A stretch of DNA of 64,000 nt from Lutispora saccharofermentans (GTDB lineage Bacteria; Bacillota; Clostridia; Lutisporales; Lutisporaceae), in assembly GCF_024363565.1 (NCBI RefSeq), contig NZ_JAJEKE010000007.1, positions 62,001 to 126,000 of the forward strand, given 5' to 3'. The notes under the pieces were generated by a model, which was not told the DNA's origin, did not search any database, and saw nothing but the letters and a program-made list of their open reading frames with translations. Position 1 is the stretch's first letter. Each line of letters starts with the position of its first letter. This document shows, piece by piece, positions 26,346 through 35,354 of this stretch. A program made the position numbers and the translations under genes.

Positions 26346-28358
26346 ATGATGGTGGAAAGAAATATCAGATTGATTTCAATGATAACTTGCTTATTTTATG
26401 GGCTCATGCTTTTCCCTGCATTATTTGTAAATGCCGCCAATGATAATGACGCTTATAAAGCCGGCTACAGCAGTGGGCTGTGGGAAGGCATAGACGCTGC
26501 TTACAGCGATCTGGAAGATGTGAAGTCAAAGAATTATTATAAAGCTATGCCAAAGGACGCGGATATTATAGCAAATTATGATTTGGATAAAGAAACCTCA
26601 ACCTATAGGATAAATTTTGTCAGAGGCTTTAAGGATGGTTTTAGAGAAGGCTACAATACGACTTATGATAACCCAAAGGTTGAGGCTAAGCCTACAAACT
26701 ATGATGAGGCTCTTGGCTATCAGATGGGAGAAGTCAGCGGTTATAATGATTATTATGCAGGCAAAAGCAACAAGTGGACAAATGCAGTTCCCAGCACGAC
26801 AAAATTGATAGAAATGTTCCAGCTTACTAATGAGCCTAATGCTTATAAGAATAGTTTTGTCACCAATTTTAAAGCTAAGTTTCAAGAGGGCTATGAAACT
26901 GCATATAGAAAAGCCAAATACGAACCTTTTAAAGCTGCCATAGAAAGAGGTGCAGCGGATGGGGCTAAATTTGGAGAAATACTGGGTGCTAATTGGGGCA
27001 GGACAGATTACTATAGCAGCAGCATTAACCAATGGGATAGAGATTTGCCCTCTGATGATGAGATTAAATCAGTTTTCTTATTGGACAATGATCTGGATGA
27101 TTATTCCAAGGCTTTCTTATCTGCCTTCAAGGAAAGCTATAGAATCAAATATGAGGAAGCCTATAGAACCGCAAATGTGAATTACAATCTTCTTGTTTTT
27201 GAGAAGGGTTATTCTCATGGAAAGAACATTGGCCTTGTAAAAGGTGAGAGCTTGGCCAGAATTGATCTTCTTATGGGCAAGAGCAACGATGAGAACAGGC
27301 ATAATTTCAGCGATAATAATATAATCAATGAATATAAGCTGTTTAATGAATATGAAAAGTATAGAGAGGGATTCATAAGCGGCTTCAGAGAAGGAACCAA
27401 AACTGGATATATGGCTGTATATCAGAGTTCAAACTTTGAAAATTTTATGAGCAAGGCAGAGACGCAGGTAGTATCTATAAACGGTGCTCAAGTATTATCC
27501 CGGGATAATAAGATGTCCCTCAATATTGACAAGGGCATATTCTATAATGATATTGCAGTTTCTATAGATAGGCTTATAGGAACGAATATGAATATAAAAA
27601 TGCCTTCTAAGGATAGGTATGTTAAGTCATCAGAGCTTTATAACATCAGAGTGGCAAGCTCCTATGACGGTCTGAACCGTGATAAGCCCATAAAGTTGAG
27701 CTTTGATTATTACGGCCCCCAAAGCGGCGGCATCTATAAATATCTAAATGACAACTGGTATTATCTGACAAGTAAAATTGACGCTAATAGCATCACTGCG
27801 TTCATAAACCCTGAATCCATTACTAACAGCAGCGGAACCTATGCCGTATTTATAGATACTAAAGCATGGAATCCTGATGATCTAAGAGGACATTGGGCCA
27901 AGGATGAGATTGTAACCTATTTGAGGCGTGGAATTGCAGGAGCATTTGAAGATAACACCTTCAGGCCTGACATCCCTATAACGAAGGCCCAGCTGCTCTC
28001 TTCGATGAGCAAGGTTTTCAAATGGGATATTAAATCTGCTGAGAAAGAGGTTGCGGCACTTCAAAAAGTGGCTGATTATAAGGACGTGGAGCCATATAAG
28101 GAACTGGCAGCTTATTGTGTAAAGAAGGATTATCTTAAAGTAAGCCCGGAGAACACCATTAGAATAAATAGTCAAGTGAGCTACAAGGAAGCAGAAGCCA
28201 TGATGAAATTGGCAATGGGGAATAAAAATTTCTCCTGGGCTGGAGTGGCAGAAAAAATTATGAAGAACAAGGATAAGCGATCTGCGAGTTACGATTCTAT
28301 GGATGAACATATAACCCGGGCAGAGGCTGTTTATATGCTTTATTATATGACAGAATGA
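26346..28358 (+). CDS. Secreted SLH-domain protein with four internal repeats
   Basis: A signal peptide (hydrophobic stretch LISMITCLFYGLMLFPALF, cut near VNA/AND) leads into four repeats of roughly 75-95 residues. Each begins with a G-spaced segment (YKAGYSSGLWEGID; YQMGEVSGYNDYYAG; GAADGAKFGEILG; GYSHGKNIGLVKGE) and ends with GF/Y.EGY..AY. An immunoglobulin-like stretch follows, then S-layer homology modules from LRGHWAKDEI to ITKAQLLSSM and a second set ending ITRAEAVYMLYY. It anchors to cell-wall polymers; set inside the pilus operon it may line a wall or S-layer passage for the pilus (inference). The exact start among GTG 26343, ATG 26346 and ATG 26349 is uncertain. Confidence 0.75.
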   Translation: MMVERNIRLISMITCLFYGLMLFPALFVNAANDNDAYKAGYSSGLWEGIDAAYSDLEDVKSKNYYKAMPKDADIIANYDLDKETSTYRINFVRGFKDGFREGYNTTYDNPKVEAKPTNYDEALGYQMGEVSGYNDYYAGKSNKWTNAVPSTTKLIEMFQLTNEPNAYKNSFVTNFKAKFQEGYETAYRKAKYEPFKAAIERGAADGAKFGEILGANWGRTDYYSSSINQWDRDLPSDDEIKSVFLLDNDLDDYSKAFLSAFKESYRIKYEEAYRTANVNYNLLVFEKGYSHGKNIGLVKGESLARIDLLMGKSNDENRHNFSDNNIINEYKLFNEYEKYREGFISGFREGTKTGYMAVYQSSNFENFMSKAETQVVSINGAQVLSRDNKMSLNIDKGIFYNDIAVSIDRLIGTNMNIKMPSKDRYVKSSELYNIRVASSYDGLNRDKPIKLSFDYYGPQSGGIYKYLNDNWYYLTSKIDANSITAFINPESITNSSGTYAVFIDTKAWNPDDLRGHWAKDEIVTYLRRGIAGAFEDNTFRPDIPITKAQLLSSMSKVFKWDIKSAEKEVAALQKVADYKDVEPYKELAAYCVKKDYLKVSPENTIRINSQVSYKEAEAMMKLAMGNKNFSWAGVAEKIMKNKDKRSASYDSMDEHITRAEAVYMLYYMTE

Positions 28359-28366
28359 TATTTTAA

Positions 28367-28424
28367 AAGGGATGCAGCATGTAAGCGATATTATCGCATA
28401 TGCTGCATCCCTTATATTTTTTTG
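28367..28424 (+). terminator. Strong intrinsic terminator inside the pilus cluster
   Basis: AAGGGATGCAGCAT (28367-28380) pairs perfectly with 28400-28413, with a small inner hairpin, then TATATTTTTTT. It separates the first pilus block from the second minor-pilin set. Confidence 0.85.
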
Positions 28425-28532
28425 CCATAACCGATATAAATTTTTCATATTTGATGAAAAAATAGAGGAATTATGCAACTTGTAGTGAATATATTAAGAG
28501 AATTGCAGAAAATACTATAAATGGTGTGTAAT

Positions 28533-28895
28533 ATGAGCATGAAGACAAGACTTAATTTGGGTTTTACCATTATTGAAATAATATTTTCTCTCGCTGTATT
28601 TGCTGTTTTATTCATCGCTATTTCCTCTCTAATGCTTACAACATTAAAAGTCTCCCAGAGTGCAAAGTATCAATACCAGGCTACATCCTTGGCTCAAAAG
28701 CGCTTTGAAGAAATAAAAGCTTCAAAAACCGTAGAGACTGGGTTAAAGAATTATGAGTGCGATGAATATAAAATATCGGAGGAAATTCAGGCTGTGGAAG
28801 AATATAATGGCAGAGTATACAAGGTGATTATCAAAGTCTCGCGAGAGGAAGAGGTTCTTGATATCATAGAAGGACTAAAAATAATCGTACCGTAG
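28533..28895 (+). CDS. Minor pilin (PilV/PulI-like)
   Basis: Prepilin with leader MSMKTRLNLG, cleavage G10/F11, then FTIIEIIFSLAVFAVLF (Glu15 at +5). 120 residues. The body has the QYQATSLAQKRFEEIKASK stretch seen in PilV/GspI subunits. The in-frame ATG at 28521 is also possible; neither has a strong SD. First gene of the second minor-pilin set. Confidence 0.75.
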   Translation: MSMKTRLNLGFTIIEIIFSLAVFAVLFIAISSLMLTTLKVSQSAKYQYQATSLAQKRFEEIKASKTVETGLKNYECDEYKISEEIQAVEEYNGRVYKVIIKVSREEEVLDIIEGLKIIVP

Positions 28896-28910
28896 AGGTG
28901 GAGTTGTGAA

Positions 28911-29459
28911 TTGCCTAAGCAGAATAATAAAGGGTCAGTAATGGCATTAGTTTTGCTTATGAGTTCTGTAGTCATAGCTGCCAGCACGGCATTGCTATCT
29001 ACATCTGTAATGAATTATAAGATGAAAAGATTGAACAGCAGAGTAAAGAGAACCTTTTACTCTGCAGAAGGGGTTTTGGATGAGGCATATGTCATTACAT
29101 TCAATTTTATTGAGTCTGCACTGGAATATGCCTGTGATAAGGAAAATTTCAGAGATGCATATTTAAATTTTATAAAGGGAAATTGCGAAGAATCAGGATC
29201 AGATAATGGTTTGATCAAATCACTGAAAGATAAGAGCAATTATTTAATATATAAAGGAAGCAATACTGCAATAGATGCTGAGCTCCTTGATAAAAGTGAC
29301 TATATGCAGCTGGAAGTGGTATCATGCTGTACTGATGACAAAATTGAGAAAAAATTGAAGCTTATTTGCCGAATGATGATACCAGGATATGAGGTCTCGC
29401 CTGATGAGATAAGTGCAGAAGATTTAATTTGCATTATTGAATGGAAATTAGAAAGGTAG
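28911..29459 (+). CDS. PilX/GspK-like minor pilus protein
   Basis: 182 residues. N-terminus MPKQNNKG/SVMALVLLMSSVVIAAS lacks Glu at +5, then RTFYSAEGVLDEAYVI, the PilX-type helix. The start is TTG 28911 behind GAGGTGGAG. It parallels the longer protein at 21723 in the first set. Confidence 0.7.
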   Translation: MPKQNNKGSVMALVLLMSSVVIAASTALLSTSVMNYKMKRLNSRVKRTFYSAEGVLDEAYVITFNFIESALEYACDKENFRDAYLNFIKGNCEESGSDNGLIKSLKDKSNYLIYKGSNTAIDAELLDKSDYMQLEVVSCCTDDKIEKKLKLICRMMIPGYEVSPDEISAEDLICIIEWKLER

Positions 29460-29468
29460 AACTGCAAT

Positions 29469-30038
29469 ATGAGAAACAAAGGTTTTACAATAATGGAACT
29501 TCTTATTTCCTTGCCTTTGTTTGGAATGATAATCATACTAATTTTTTCTGTTACTTCTTCAAATATGCGTACGATAAACAATCTAGATAAAGATGTTGAA
29601 CTTCAGCAGCAGGCTCAATTTATATTCGGTTTTATGGAAGAAAAGATAATTGAGTCAACGGGCGTTATTTATTTAGAGGATATGAAAGGGTTTCAAAAAC
29701 ATAATACAAAGGACAAGGTATATTTAAAAAAGATCATATTCAAGAATTTACCGGTAGGGAGGGATTATCCCCATAGGAAGGATAAGGGATATATTTTTTT
29801 ATTAAGCAAGGATCCTGAATGTAATTATTTTAATCTGAAATATGGTGTTGGAGTGATGGGAGGGGCGTCGGATGAGGTCGGCAACTATATTGAAAGCATG
29901 GAGGCTGAGCCTATACCCGCAGATAAAAATTTCAATGAAGCAGATGGCATATTCTTGAGGATTAATTTTTTATTAGATGGGTATGCTTCATCCTTTGAGA
30001 GCTCATTTTATTATAGAAATGCCGGCGGGAGGGTCTGA
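29469..30038 (+). CDS. Minor pilin (PilW/PulJ-like)
   Basis: 189 residues. Leader MRNKG, cleavage G5/F6, FTIMELLISLPLFGMIIIL with Glu10 at +5. The region after the helix (DKDVELQQQAQFIFGFMEEKI) fits PilW/PulJ. It starts 9 nt after the preceding stop. Confidence 0.72.
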   Translation: MRNKGFTIMELLISLPLFGMIIILIFSVTSSNMRTINNLDKDVELQQQAQFIFGFMEEKIIESTGVIYLEDMKGFQKHNTKDKVYLKKIIFKNLPVGRDYPHRKDKGYIFLLSKDPECNYFNLKYGVGVMGGASDEVGNYIESMEAEPIPADKNFNEADGIFLRINFLLDGYASSFESSFYYRNAGGRV

Positions 30039-30040
30039 TA

Positions 30041-30496
30041 TTGCGCCAGCTTCAAGGAGAAAAGGGACTTACCATAGTTGAATTGATTGTTGTAATAGGT
30101 ATCTTATCCTTAGCTTTGTCTATTGCCTTACCCAGGTTGGATACCGGTACATATAGGCTTCTTGCTGCTTCAAAGATATTAAGAGATGATATAAGATATG
30201 TAAGGTACATGAAAATGACCGAAGGACAAAATTTGCGGATTCTCTTTCAAAGGAAGAAATATCATTTGCTTGAAGGCACTAAAGTTGTAAAGGAAGTAAC
30301 GCTTGAAAGTGGGTTTTCATTATATCAGAATTTCAAAGACAGCCAAATAGCTTTTTCCTTCAATGGGGCGCCTTCAACCAGCGGAGGGACTGCTACATTG
30401 GTGAACGATAAGGATAAAAAGTATTGCAAGGTAACTGTTGTTCCTGGGACTGGAAGGATTATATTGAAAAATAAAGTTTATAACGGGTATAAATAA
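30041..30496 (+). CDS. Minor pilin (FimT/GspH-like)
   Basis: 151 residues. Leader MRQLQGEKG, cleavage G9/L10, LTIVELIVVIGILSLALSIA with Glu14 at +5. A GspH/FimT-type body follows (LLAASKILRDDIRYVRYMKM, then the beta segment RILFQRKKYHLL). TTG 30041 starts 2 nt after the previous stop. Confidence 0.75.
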   Translation: MRQLQGEKGLTIVELIVVIGILSLALSIALPRLDTGTYRLLAASKILRDDIRYVRYMKMTEGQNLRILFQRKKYHLLEGTKVVKEVTLESGFSLYQNFKDSQIAFSFNGAPSTSGGTATLVNDKDKKYCKVTVVPGTGRIILKNKVYNGYK

Positions 30497-30515
30497 ATAA
30501 ACGAGGAGGATAATT

Positions 30516-30794
30516 ATGTTTTATTTGAAGAATTATATGGAGGAAGTAGTAAGTTCGAAGATTGATGCCGTTATCAGCCCAATGAATGTTTGCAAGTGCG
30601 AAAAATGCAAGATGGACATAATGGCTATTGCTTTGAATCACCTGCCGCCTCGCTATATAGTTACGGAAAGAGGCGGCCTATATTCGAAGCTGAGGGAATT
30701 GGAATTTCAGTTCGAGGTGGATGTTCAAACTGAAATAGTCAAAGCCGCATTGATTGTCGGCAATAATAATAGGCATCAGGATAATGAAGTATAG
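30516..30794 (+). CDS. ComFB-family protein (putative cyclic dinucleotide receptor)
   Basis: 92 residues with the ComFB signature: NYMEEVV near the N-terminus, the CKCEKCKMDIMAIALNHLPP core (Cys26, 28, 31; NHLPPRYIV) and a hydrophobic C-terminal helix. ComFB-domain proteins have recently been reported as c-di-AMP/c-di-GMP binders that act on type IV pili and motility in cyanobacteria and Bacillus; I recall this from the literature. Position at the end of a pilus cluster supports such a role. The ATG lies behind GAGGAGG. Confidence 0.82.
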   Translation: MFYLKNYMEEVVSSKIDAVISPMNVCKCEKCKMDIMAIALNHLPPRYIVTERGGLYSKLRELEFQFEVDVQTEIVKAALIVGNNNRHQDNEV

Positions 30795-30876
30795 CAAATT
30801 ATCATATAAATATTTTCTGTTCTAATAGGAAAAATTATGATAATATTAAAAGAGAGTTTTTGAGGGGGTAATAAGC

Positions 30877-31944
30877 TTGTTAAAGAGAATAGATCGAATC
30901 AGAGAAATTTTAAAATCTATCAATGCAGACAGTATTATCGCATATTCACCTGAGAATAGAAGATACCTAAGCGGTTTTACCGGTTCTACCGGCTATGCAG
31001 TCATCAGTGATAAAAATGCGGGCTTTATCACTGATTTCAGGTATACCGAACAGGCAAAGAGCCAGTGCAAAGGCTTTGAAATAATTAAAAATGAAAGCCC
31101 TGTATCTGAATACATAGCTGATACGATAAAAAAATATGGCATAAGCAGACTCGCATATGAAGATTCTTATATGACTGTTGCTTTTTATGAGCAGTTGAGA
31201 GATAAGCTTAGCGGAGTAGAAATGGTTCCTCTTAAGGAAGCGGACGGAGAAATACGTATCATAAAAGATGAAGAGGAATTAAGCAATATTAAAAAAGCCG
31301 CTGAGATTGCCGACTCTGCTTTTACACACATTTTAGGCTTCATAAAGCCAGGTATTACTGAAAATGAAGTAGCTTTGGAGCTGGAGTATTTCATGAAGAA
31401 AAGCGGAGCTTCCGGTAATTCCTTTGAATCTATAGTTGCATCGGGACTTAGGTCTTCTATGCCTCACGGAGTTGCTTCAGATAAAGAAATAAATAATGGA
31501 GACTTATTGACCTTAGACTTCGGATGTGTATATAATGGATATTGTTCAGATATGACAAGGACGATTGTGGTTGGCAAAGCTAATGATGAACAAAAAAAGA
31601 TCTATGATATAGTGTTGAGAGCGCAGATGGAAGCTTTGCTGCATATAAAAGCCGGGGTATTGGGCAAGGATGTTGACAAGATCGCCAGAAATATAATAGG
31701 CGATGCAGGTTATGGGGACAATTTCGGCCATGGCCTGGGCCATGGTGTCGGTCTGGCTGTACATGAAGAGCCAAGGCTATCGATATCAGGCAATAGAGTT
31801 CTTGAGAAAAACATGGTGGTTACAGACGAACCGGGCATATACATTCCTGGATTCGGAGGAGTTCGTATTGAGGACCTGGTTGTAGTAGGAGAAGATGGCC
31901 CCGTTGTTTACAGCATGTCGCCTAAAGGACTCATAGAGCTGTAA
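30877..31944 (+). CDS. M24 Xaa-Pro aminopeptidase (YqhT-like)
   Basis: Cytosolic metallopeptidase removing N-terminal residues before proline. The N-terminal creatinase-like domain is followed by the pita-bread domain with the five metal ligands in LDFGCVYNGYCSDMTR (two Asp), GHGLGHGVG (His), TDEPGIYI (Glu) and RIEDLV (Glu). Length 355. The start is TTG 30877 behind GAGGGGG. Its place just before efp matches Bacillus yqhT-efp. Confidence 0.9.
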   Translation: MLKRIDRIREILKSINADSIIAYSPENRRYLSGFTGSTGYAVISDKNAGFITDFRYTEQAKSQCKGFEIIKNESPVSEYIADTIKKYGISRLAYEDSYMTVAFYEQLRDKLSGVEMVPLKEADGEIRIIKDEEELSNIKKAAEIADSAFTHILGFIKPGITENEVALELEYFMKKSGASGNSFESIVASGLRSSMPHGVASDKEINNGDLLTLDFGCVYNGYCSDMTRTIVVGKANDEQKKIYDIVLRAQMEALLHIKAGVLGKDVDKIARNIIGDAGYGDNFGHGLGHGVGLAVHEEPRLSISGNRVLEKNMVVTDEPGIYIPGFGGVRIEDLVVVGEDGPVVYSMSPKGLIEL

Positions 31945-32003
31945 TTTTTAAGCCCTTAGAGGTAATAATATATTTATATGGTTAATTAGGAGGGATACAT
32001 TTT

Positions 32004-32561
32004 ATGGTATCAGCAAGTGAATTTAGGAAAGGTTTGACTTTTGAAATGGATGGCCAGGTATATATGGTTATTGATTTTCAACATGTGAAGCCAGGCAAAG
32101 GAGCAGCCTTCGTCAGGACAAAAATCAAAAATATCATGAATGGCGGAGTTGTAGAAAAATCTTTTAACCCAACAGATAAATACCCTAAAGCTCATATTGA
32201 GAGAAAAGAAATGCAATATCTATATGAAGATGGCGGTTTATACTATTTCATGGATAATGAAACCTATGAACAAATGCCATTGAATAAAGAACAGGTTGAG
32301 GATGCAATAATGTATATAAAACCCAATGATATTGCCATTATAAAATTCTACAAAGGAGATGCTTTCTCAGTTGAAGCAGAGAATTTTGTAGAGTTGGAAG
32401 TCACACACACTGAACCTGGATTCAAAGGCGATACCGCAACAGGAGCTACCAAGCCTGCCACATTAGAAACCGGTATTGTAGTAAATGTTCCTTTGTTTAT
32501 TAATACAGGGGATAGAGTAAGGGTAGATACAAGAACAGGGGAGTATATGGAAAGGCTTTAG
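32004..32561 (+). CDS. efp: Translation elongation factor P
   Basis: Relieves ribosome stalling at polyproline. Three OB-like domains, 185 residues. The tip loop is [10 protein letters not shown] with Lys at the modified position, as in Bacillus (5-aminopentanolylated there). The C-terminal signature TGEYMERL is present. ATG follows AGGAGG. Confidence 0.97.
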   Translation: MVSASEFRKGLTFEMDGQVYMVIDFQHVKPGKGAAFVRTKIKNIMNGGVVEKSFNPTDKYPKAHIERKEMQYLYEDGGLYYFMDNETYEQMPLNKEQVEDAIMYIKPNDIAIIKFYKGDAFSVEAENFVELEVTHTEPGFKGDTATGATKPATLETGIVVNVPLFINTGDRVRVDTRTGEYMERL

Positions 32562-32693
32562 TGGAATAATAAGAGAGGCTTCTATTAAAGTATTGAGAAC
32601 CGTTTGAAGAAAACCATAACGGAAAGCTTATATTTAACAAAAATTAGACTTTCCTTTGGCTTATAAAAAAATGAAAAGAAGGAGATGAACTCG

Positions 32694-33104
32694 ATGGAAT
32701 ACCTATATGAAAGAGTTGCTTACCTCAGAGGTTTAGTTGAAGGTTTAGGCATCGAAAACAGCACTAAGGAAGGAAAAGTAATCACAAACATCATTGATGT
32801 ACTCAGTGATTTTGCCGATGCTATAAATGAATTGAATGAATCCCAGGAAGAATTGGATGAATATGTAGAAGCTATAGATGAAGATTTATCCAATGTTGAA
32901 GATGAGCTTTTTGATGAAGACGAAGATGATTATGAAGATGACGACTATGGCTTCATTGAAGTTGAATGTCCTCATTGCAATGAATATGTATATTTGGATG
33001 AAGAAGTTCTAGACAAGGGAGAAGAAGTTCTTTGCCCAAATTGCCATGAACCCATTGAAATAGATATGGACTGCTGCCATCACGATTGCTGCTGTGATGA
33101 ATAA
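32694..33104 (+). CDS. CD1247-type zinc-ribbon protein
   Basis: 136 residues. The N-terminal helical CD1247-like domain (EYLYERVAYLRGLVEGLGI) is followed by a very acidic linker (EDELFDEDEDDYEDDD) and a zinc ribbon with CPHC (92-95) and CPNC (114-117). The last ten residues add a Cys/His-rich tail (DCCHHDCCCDE). Function unknown; the family is common in spore-forming Clostridia. ATG 32694 is preferred because AAGGAG abuts the upstream in-frame ATG 32685. Confidence 0.8.
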   Translation: MEYLYERVAYLRGLVEGLGIENSTKEGKVITNIIDVLSDFADAINELNESQEELDEYVEAIDEDLSNVEDELFDEDEDDYEDDDYGFIEVECPHCNEYVYLDEEVLDKGEEVLCPNCHEPIEIDMDCCHHDCCCDE

Positions 33105-33118
33105 TATATAATATTTAA

Positions 33119-33153
33119 AACTTCCGAGAATTGTTTTCTCGGAAGTTTTTTTA
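33119..33153 (+). terminator. Bidirectional-looking intrinsic terminator
   Basis: AACTTCCGAGAA / TTCTCGGAAGTT, a perfect 12-bp stem with a 5-nt loop, followed by seven T residues. It isolates the spoIIIA operon from the gene before it. Confidence 0.88.
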
Positions 33154-33231
33154 TCTTTAAAGCGTAATTTTTTAAGAATACCTGTCATATTATTAGTACA
33201 AATCAAATAATAATTTGAGGAGAGGACAAAC

Positions 33232-34224
33232 TTGCAGCATAAAAAACCCATGGATGAAGTTATGAATTTTCTGCCGCCTAAGATACAACAGATGATAAAA
33301 AAATGCACCTCTGAGCAAATGGCATATGCAGAGGAAATAAGATTGAGATTAAATAAGCCCCTGATAGTATCGGGAGGTTATTGGAGCCTATTTATGGATG
33401 GCTATGGTGAGTTAACAAATGAAGTCGGCAGAGCCTATGTAGTGACAATAGAGGATGTTAAAAAGGCATCAGAGATTATTCAAGGTTTTTCTGTCTATTC
33501 TTTTGGAGAAGAATTAAAAAACGGTTATATTACAATTCCAGGCGGCCATAGGGTAGGAATTTCCGGCAGGGCAGTGATAGAGAATGGAAATGTTAAAACT
33601 ATCAAGGACATTTCCTTTATTAATTATAGGATAGCAAAGGAAATCCCGGGGGCAGGGAATGAGGTAATACCTCATATTGTTGCTTCTCCGTCAAGCGTAT
33701 ATAACACCTTGATCATGTCACCTCCCCAATGCGGTAAAACTACTTTGCTAAGGGATATAATCAGGCAGCTGAGCAATGGTGTTCATTCAATAAATGTGAC
33801 CGGCTTCAAGGTCGGTTTGATAGATGAAAGATCGGAGATTGCGGCATGCTTTATGGGGGCACCGCGAAATGATGTAGGGATCAGAACAGATGTTTTGGAT
33901 GCTTGCCCCAAATCCCAAGGCATAATCATGATGATAAGATCCATGTCGCCTGATATTATTGCAACCGATGAAATCGGCAAAAAAGAAGATGCTGATGCTC
34001 TTCTTGAAGGTGCTAATGCAGGGGTAAAGATTATTGCCACAATGCATGGAAATGACATAGAGGACCTTCAAAAAAAGATAGAACTGCAAAAAATACACTG
34101 CAACTTCTTCGAAAGGATAATAATTTTAGGGAGAAGTCAAGGAGTAGGGACTATTGAAAAAATTTATGACAGGGAGGGAAGAGTGCTTTATTTAAATACT
34201 AAGCAGGGGGTAGGCAGTCAATGA
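33232..34224 (+). CDS. spoIIIAA: Stage III sporulation protein AA (ATPase)
   Basis: Secretion-type ATPase of the mother-cell side of the SpoIIIA-SpoIIQ channel (SpoIIIA complex). Walker A is SPPQCGKTTL at about 163-172, Walker B lies in PDIIATDEIG, and DERSEIAAC is the family signature. 330 residues. TTG 33232 follows AGGAGAGGA. It overlaps spoIIIAB by 4 nt (ATGA). Confidence 0.95.
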   Translation: MQHKKPMDEVMNFLPPKIQQMIKKCTSEQMAYAEEIRLRLNKPLIVSGGYWSLFMDGYGELTNEVGRAYVVTIEDVKKASEIIQGFSVYSFGEELKNGYITIPGGHRVGISGRAVIENGNVKTIKDISFINYRIAKEIPGAGNEVIPHIVASPSSVYNTLIMSPPQCGKTTLLRDIIRQLSNGVHSINVTGFKVGLIDERSEIAACFMGAPRNDVGIRTDVLDACPKSQGIIMMIRSMSPDIIATDEIGKKEDADALLEGANAGVKIIATMHGNDIEDLQKKIELQKIHCNFFERIIILGRSQGVGTIEKIYDREGRVLYLNTKQGVGSQ

Positions 34225-34739
34225 TAAAAATAATAGGTTCCTTGCTGATAATCCTTTCAAGCGGTTTACTGGGAATTATTATGTCGAGAAAGTATAGCAT
34301 AAGGCCCAAAGAGTTGAAAAAGCTAAGATTTTCTCTGCAAATGCTTGAAACAGAAATCGTATATGGTGCTACTCCTATTCCTTATGCTTGCTATAATGTG
34401 GGATGCAAAAGCGATACACCCTGGAATAATTTTTTTCTTGCTGTCTCTGAGAATCTTTTAAAAAGAAGGTTTTTCAGCATGGAGGAAGCGTGGAATCAAG
34501 CTATGCAGGACAGTTTATCCAATTCATATATAAGTGCAATTGATAGGGAGCTCTTAGAAAGCTTTGGCAGAGTTATTGGGAAATCGGACATTGATGATCA
34601 GAAAAAACTTTTCAAGCTTTTTTATACCCAATTGGAACATCATGAAAAAGCAGCTGAGGATGAGAGACGGAATAATGAGAAAATGTATAAAAGTATGGGT
34701 TTTTTACTTGGCGCAGCCATACTGATTATATTGGTTTAA
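34221..34739 (+). CDS. spoIIIAB: Stage III sporulation protein AB
   Basis: 172 residues; GspF-like membrane protein with an N-terminal helix (IIGSLLIILSSGLLGIIMS) and a C-terminal helix (GFLLGAAILIILV). The central stretch LKKLRFSLQMLETEI matches SpoIIIAB. Expected platform partner of the AA ATPase. Confidence 0.93.
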   Translation: MIKIIGSLLIILSSGLLGIIMSRKYSIRPKELKKLRFSLQMLETEIVYGATPIPYACYNVGCKSDTPWNNFFLAVSENLLKRRFFSMEEAWNQAMQDSLSNSYISAIDRELLESFGRVIGKSDIDDQKKLFKLFYTQLEHHEKAAEDERRNNEKMYKSMGFLLGAAILIILV

Positions 34740-34752
34740 TGGAGGTCTACAA

Positions 34753-34947
34753 ATGGATGTAAATTTAATTTTCAAAATTGCAGCTATTGGAATAGTGATT
34801 GCCGTATTAAATAATGTGCTTATCCGTTCTGGCAGGGAAGAAATGGCAATGATGACTACTCTAACAGGAATAGTGGTGGTTCTGATGATGGTGATAAGCC
34901 TTATCAGCCGCCTCTTTGATACTGTTAGAACCATGTTCCAGCTGTAG
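34753..34947 (+). CDS. spoIIIAC: Stage III sporulation protein AC
   Basis: 64-residue protein with two membrane helices (about 6-24 and 34-56). The loop motif RSGREEMAMMTTL is typical of SpoIIIAC. The SD is GGAGG. Confidence 0.93.
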   Translation: MDVNLIFKIAAIGIVIAVLNNVLIRSGREEMAMMTTLTGIVVVLMMVISLISRLFDTVRTMFQL

Positions 34948-34955
34948 GTGATGGT

Positions 34956-35342
34956 ATGAATATAATGCAAATTGTTGCCCTGGGTATTGTTGCTGCAATT
35001 TTAGCCATTGTTTTGAAAGAATACAGACCTGAACTGGCTATGCAAGTAAGCATTGCAGCAGGTTTGATCATATTCATTTCAATGCTGAGCAAGTTTACGC
35101 AGGTTTTAGAAGTGCTAAAAAGCTATGCGGTTAAGGCAGAAGTAGATATATTATATTTTTCAATAATATTAAAAGTGATCGGAATAGCTTACATTACTGA
35201 GTTCGGTGCTCAGGTATGCAGGGATTCAGGAGAAGGTTCCATTGCTTCAAAGATTGAATTCGCAGGGAAGGTTTTAATCATGGCAATTGCAGTACCAATA
35301 TATGCTGCTTTGTTTGATATCATAATAAAGATTATGCCATGA
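34956..35342 (+). CDS. spoIIIAD: Stage III sporulation protein AD
   Basis: 128-residue multi-helix membrane protein. The segments VLKEYRPELAMQVSIAAGL and GIAYITEFGAQVCRDSGE are the SpoIIIAD signature. It sits between AC and AE, 8 and 12 nt apart. Confidence 0.94.
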   Translation: MNIMQIVALGIVAAILAIVLKEYRPELAMQVSIAAGLIIFISMLSKFTQVLEVLKSYAVKAEVDILYFSIILKVIGIAYITEFGAQVCRDSGEGSIASKIEFAGKVLIMAIAVPIYAALFDIIIKIMP

Positions 35343-35354
35343 AGGTGATAAGAC

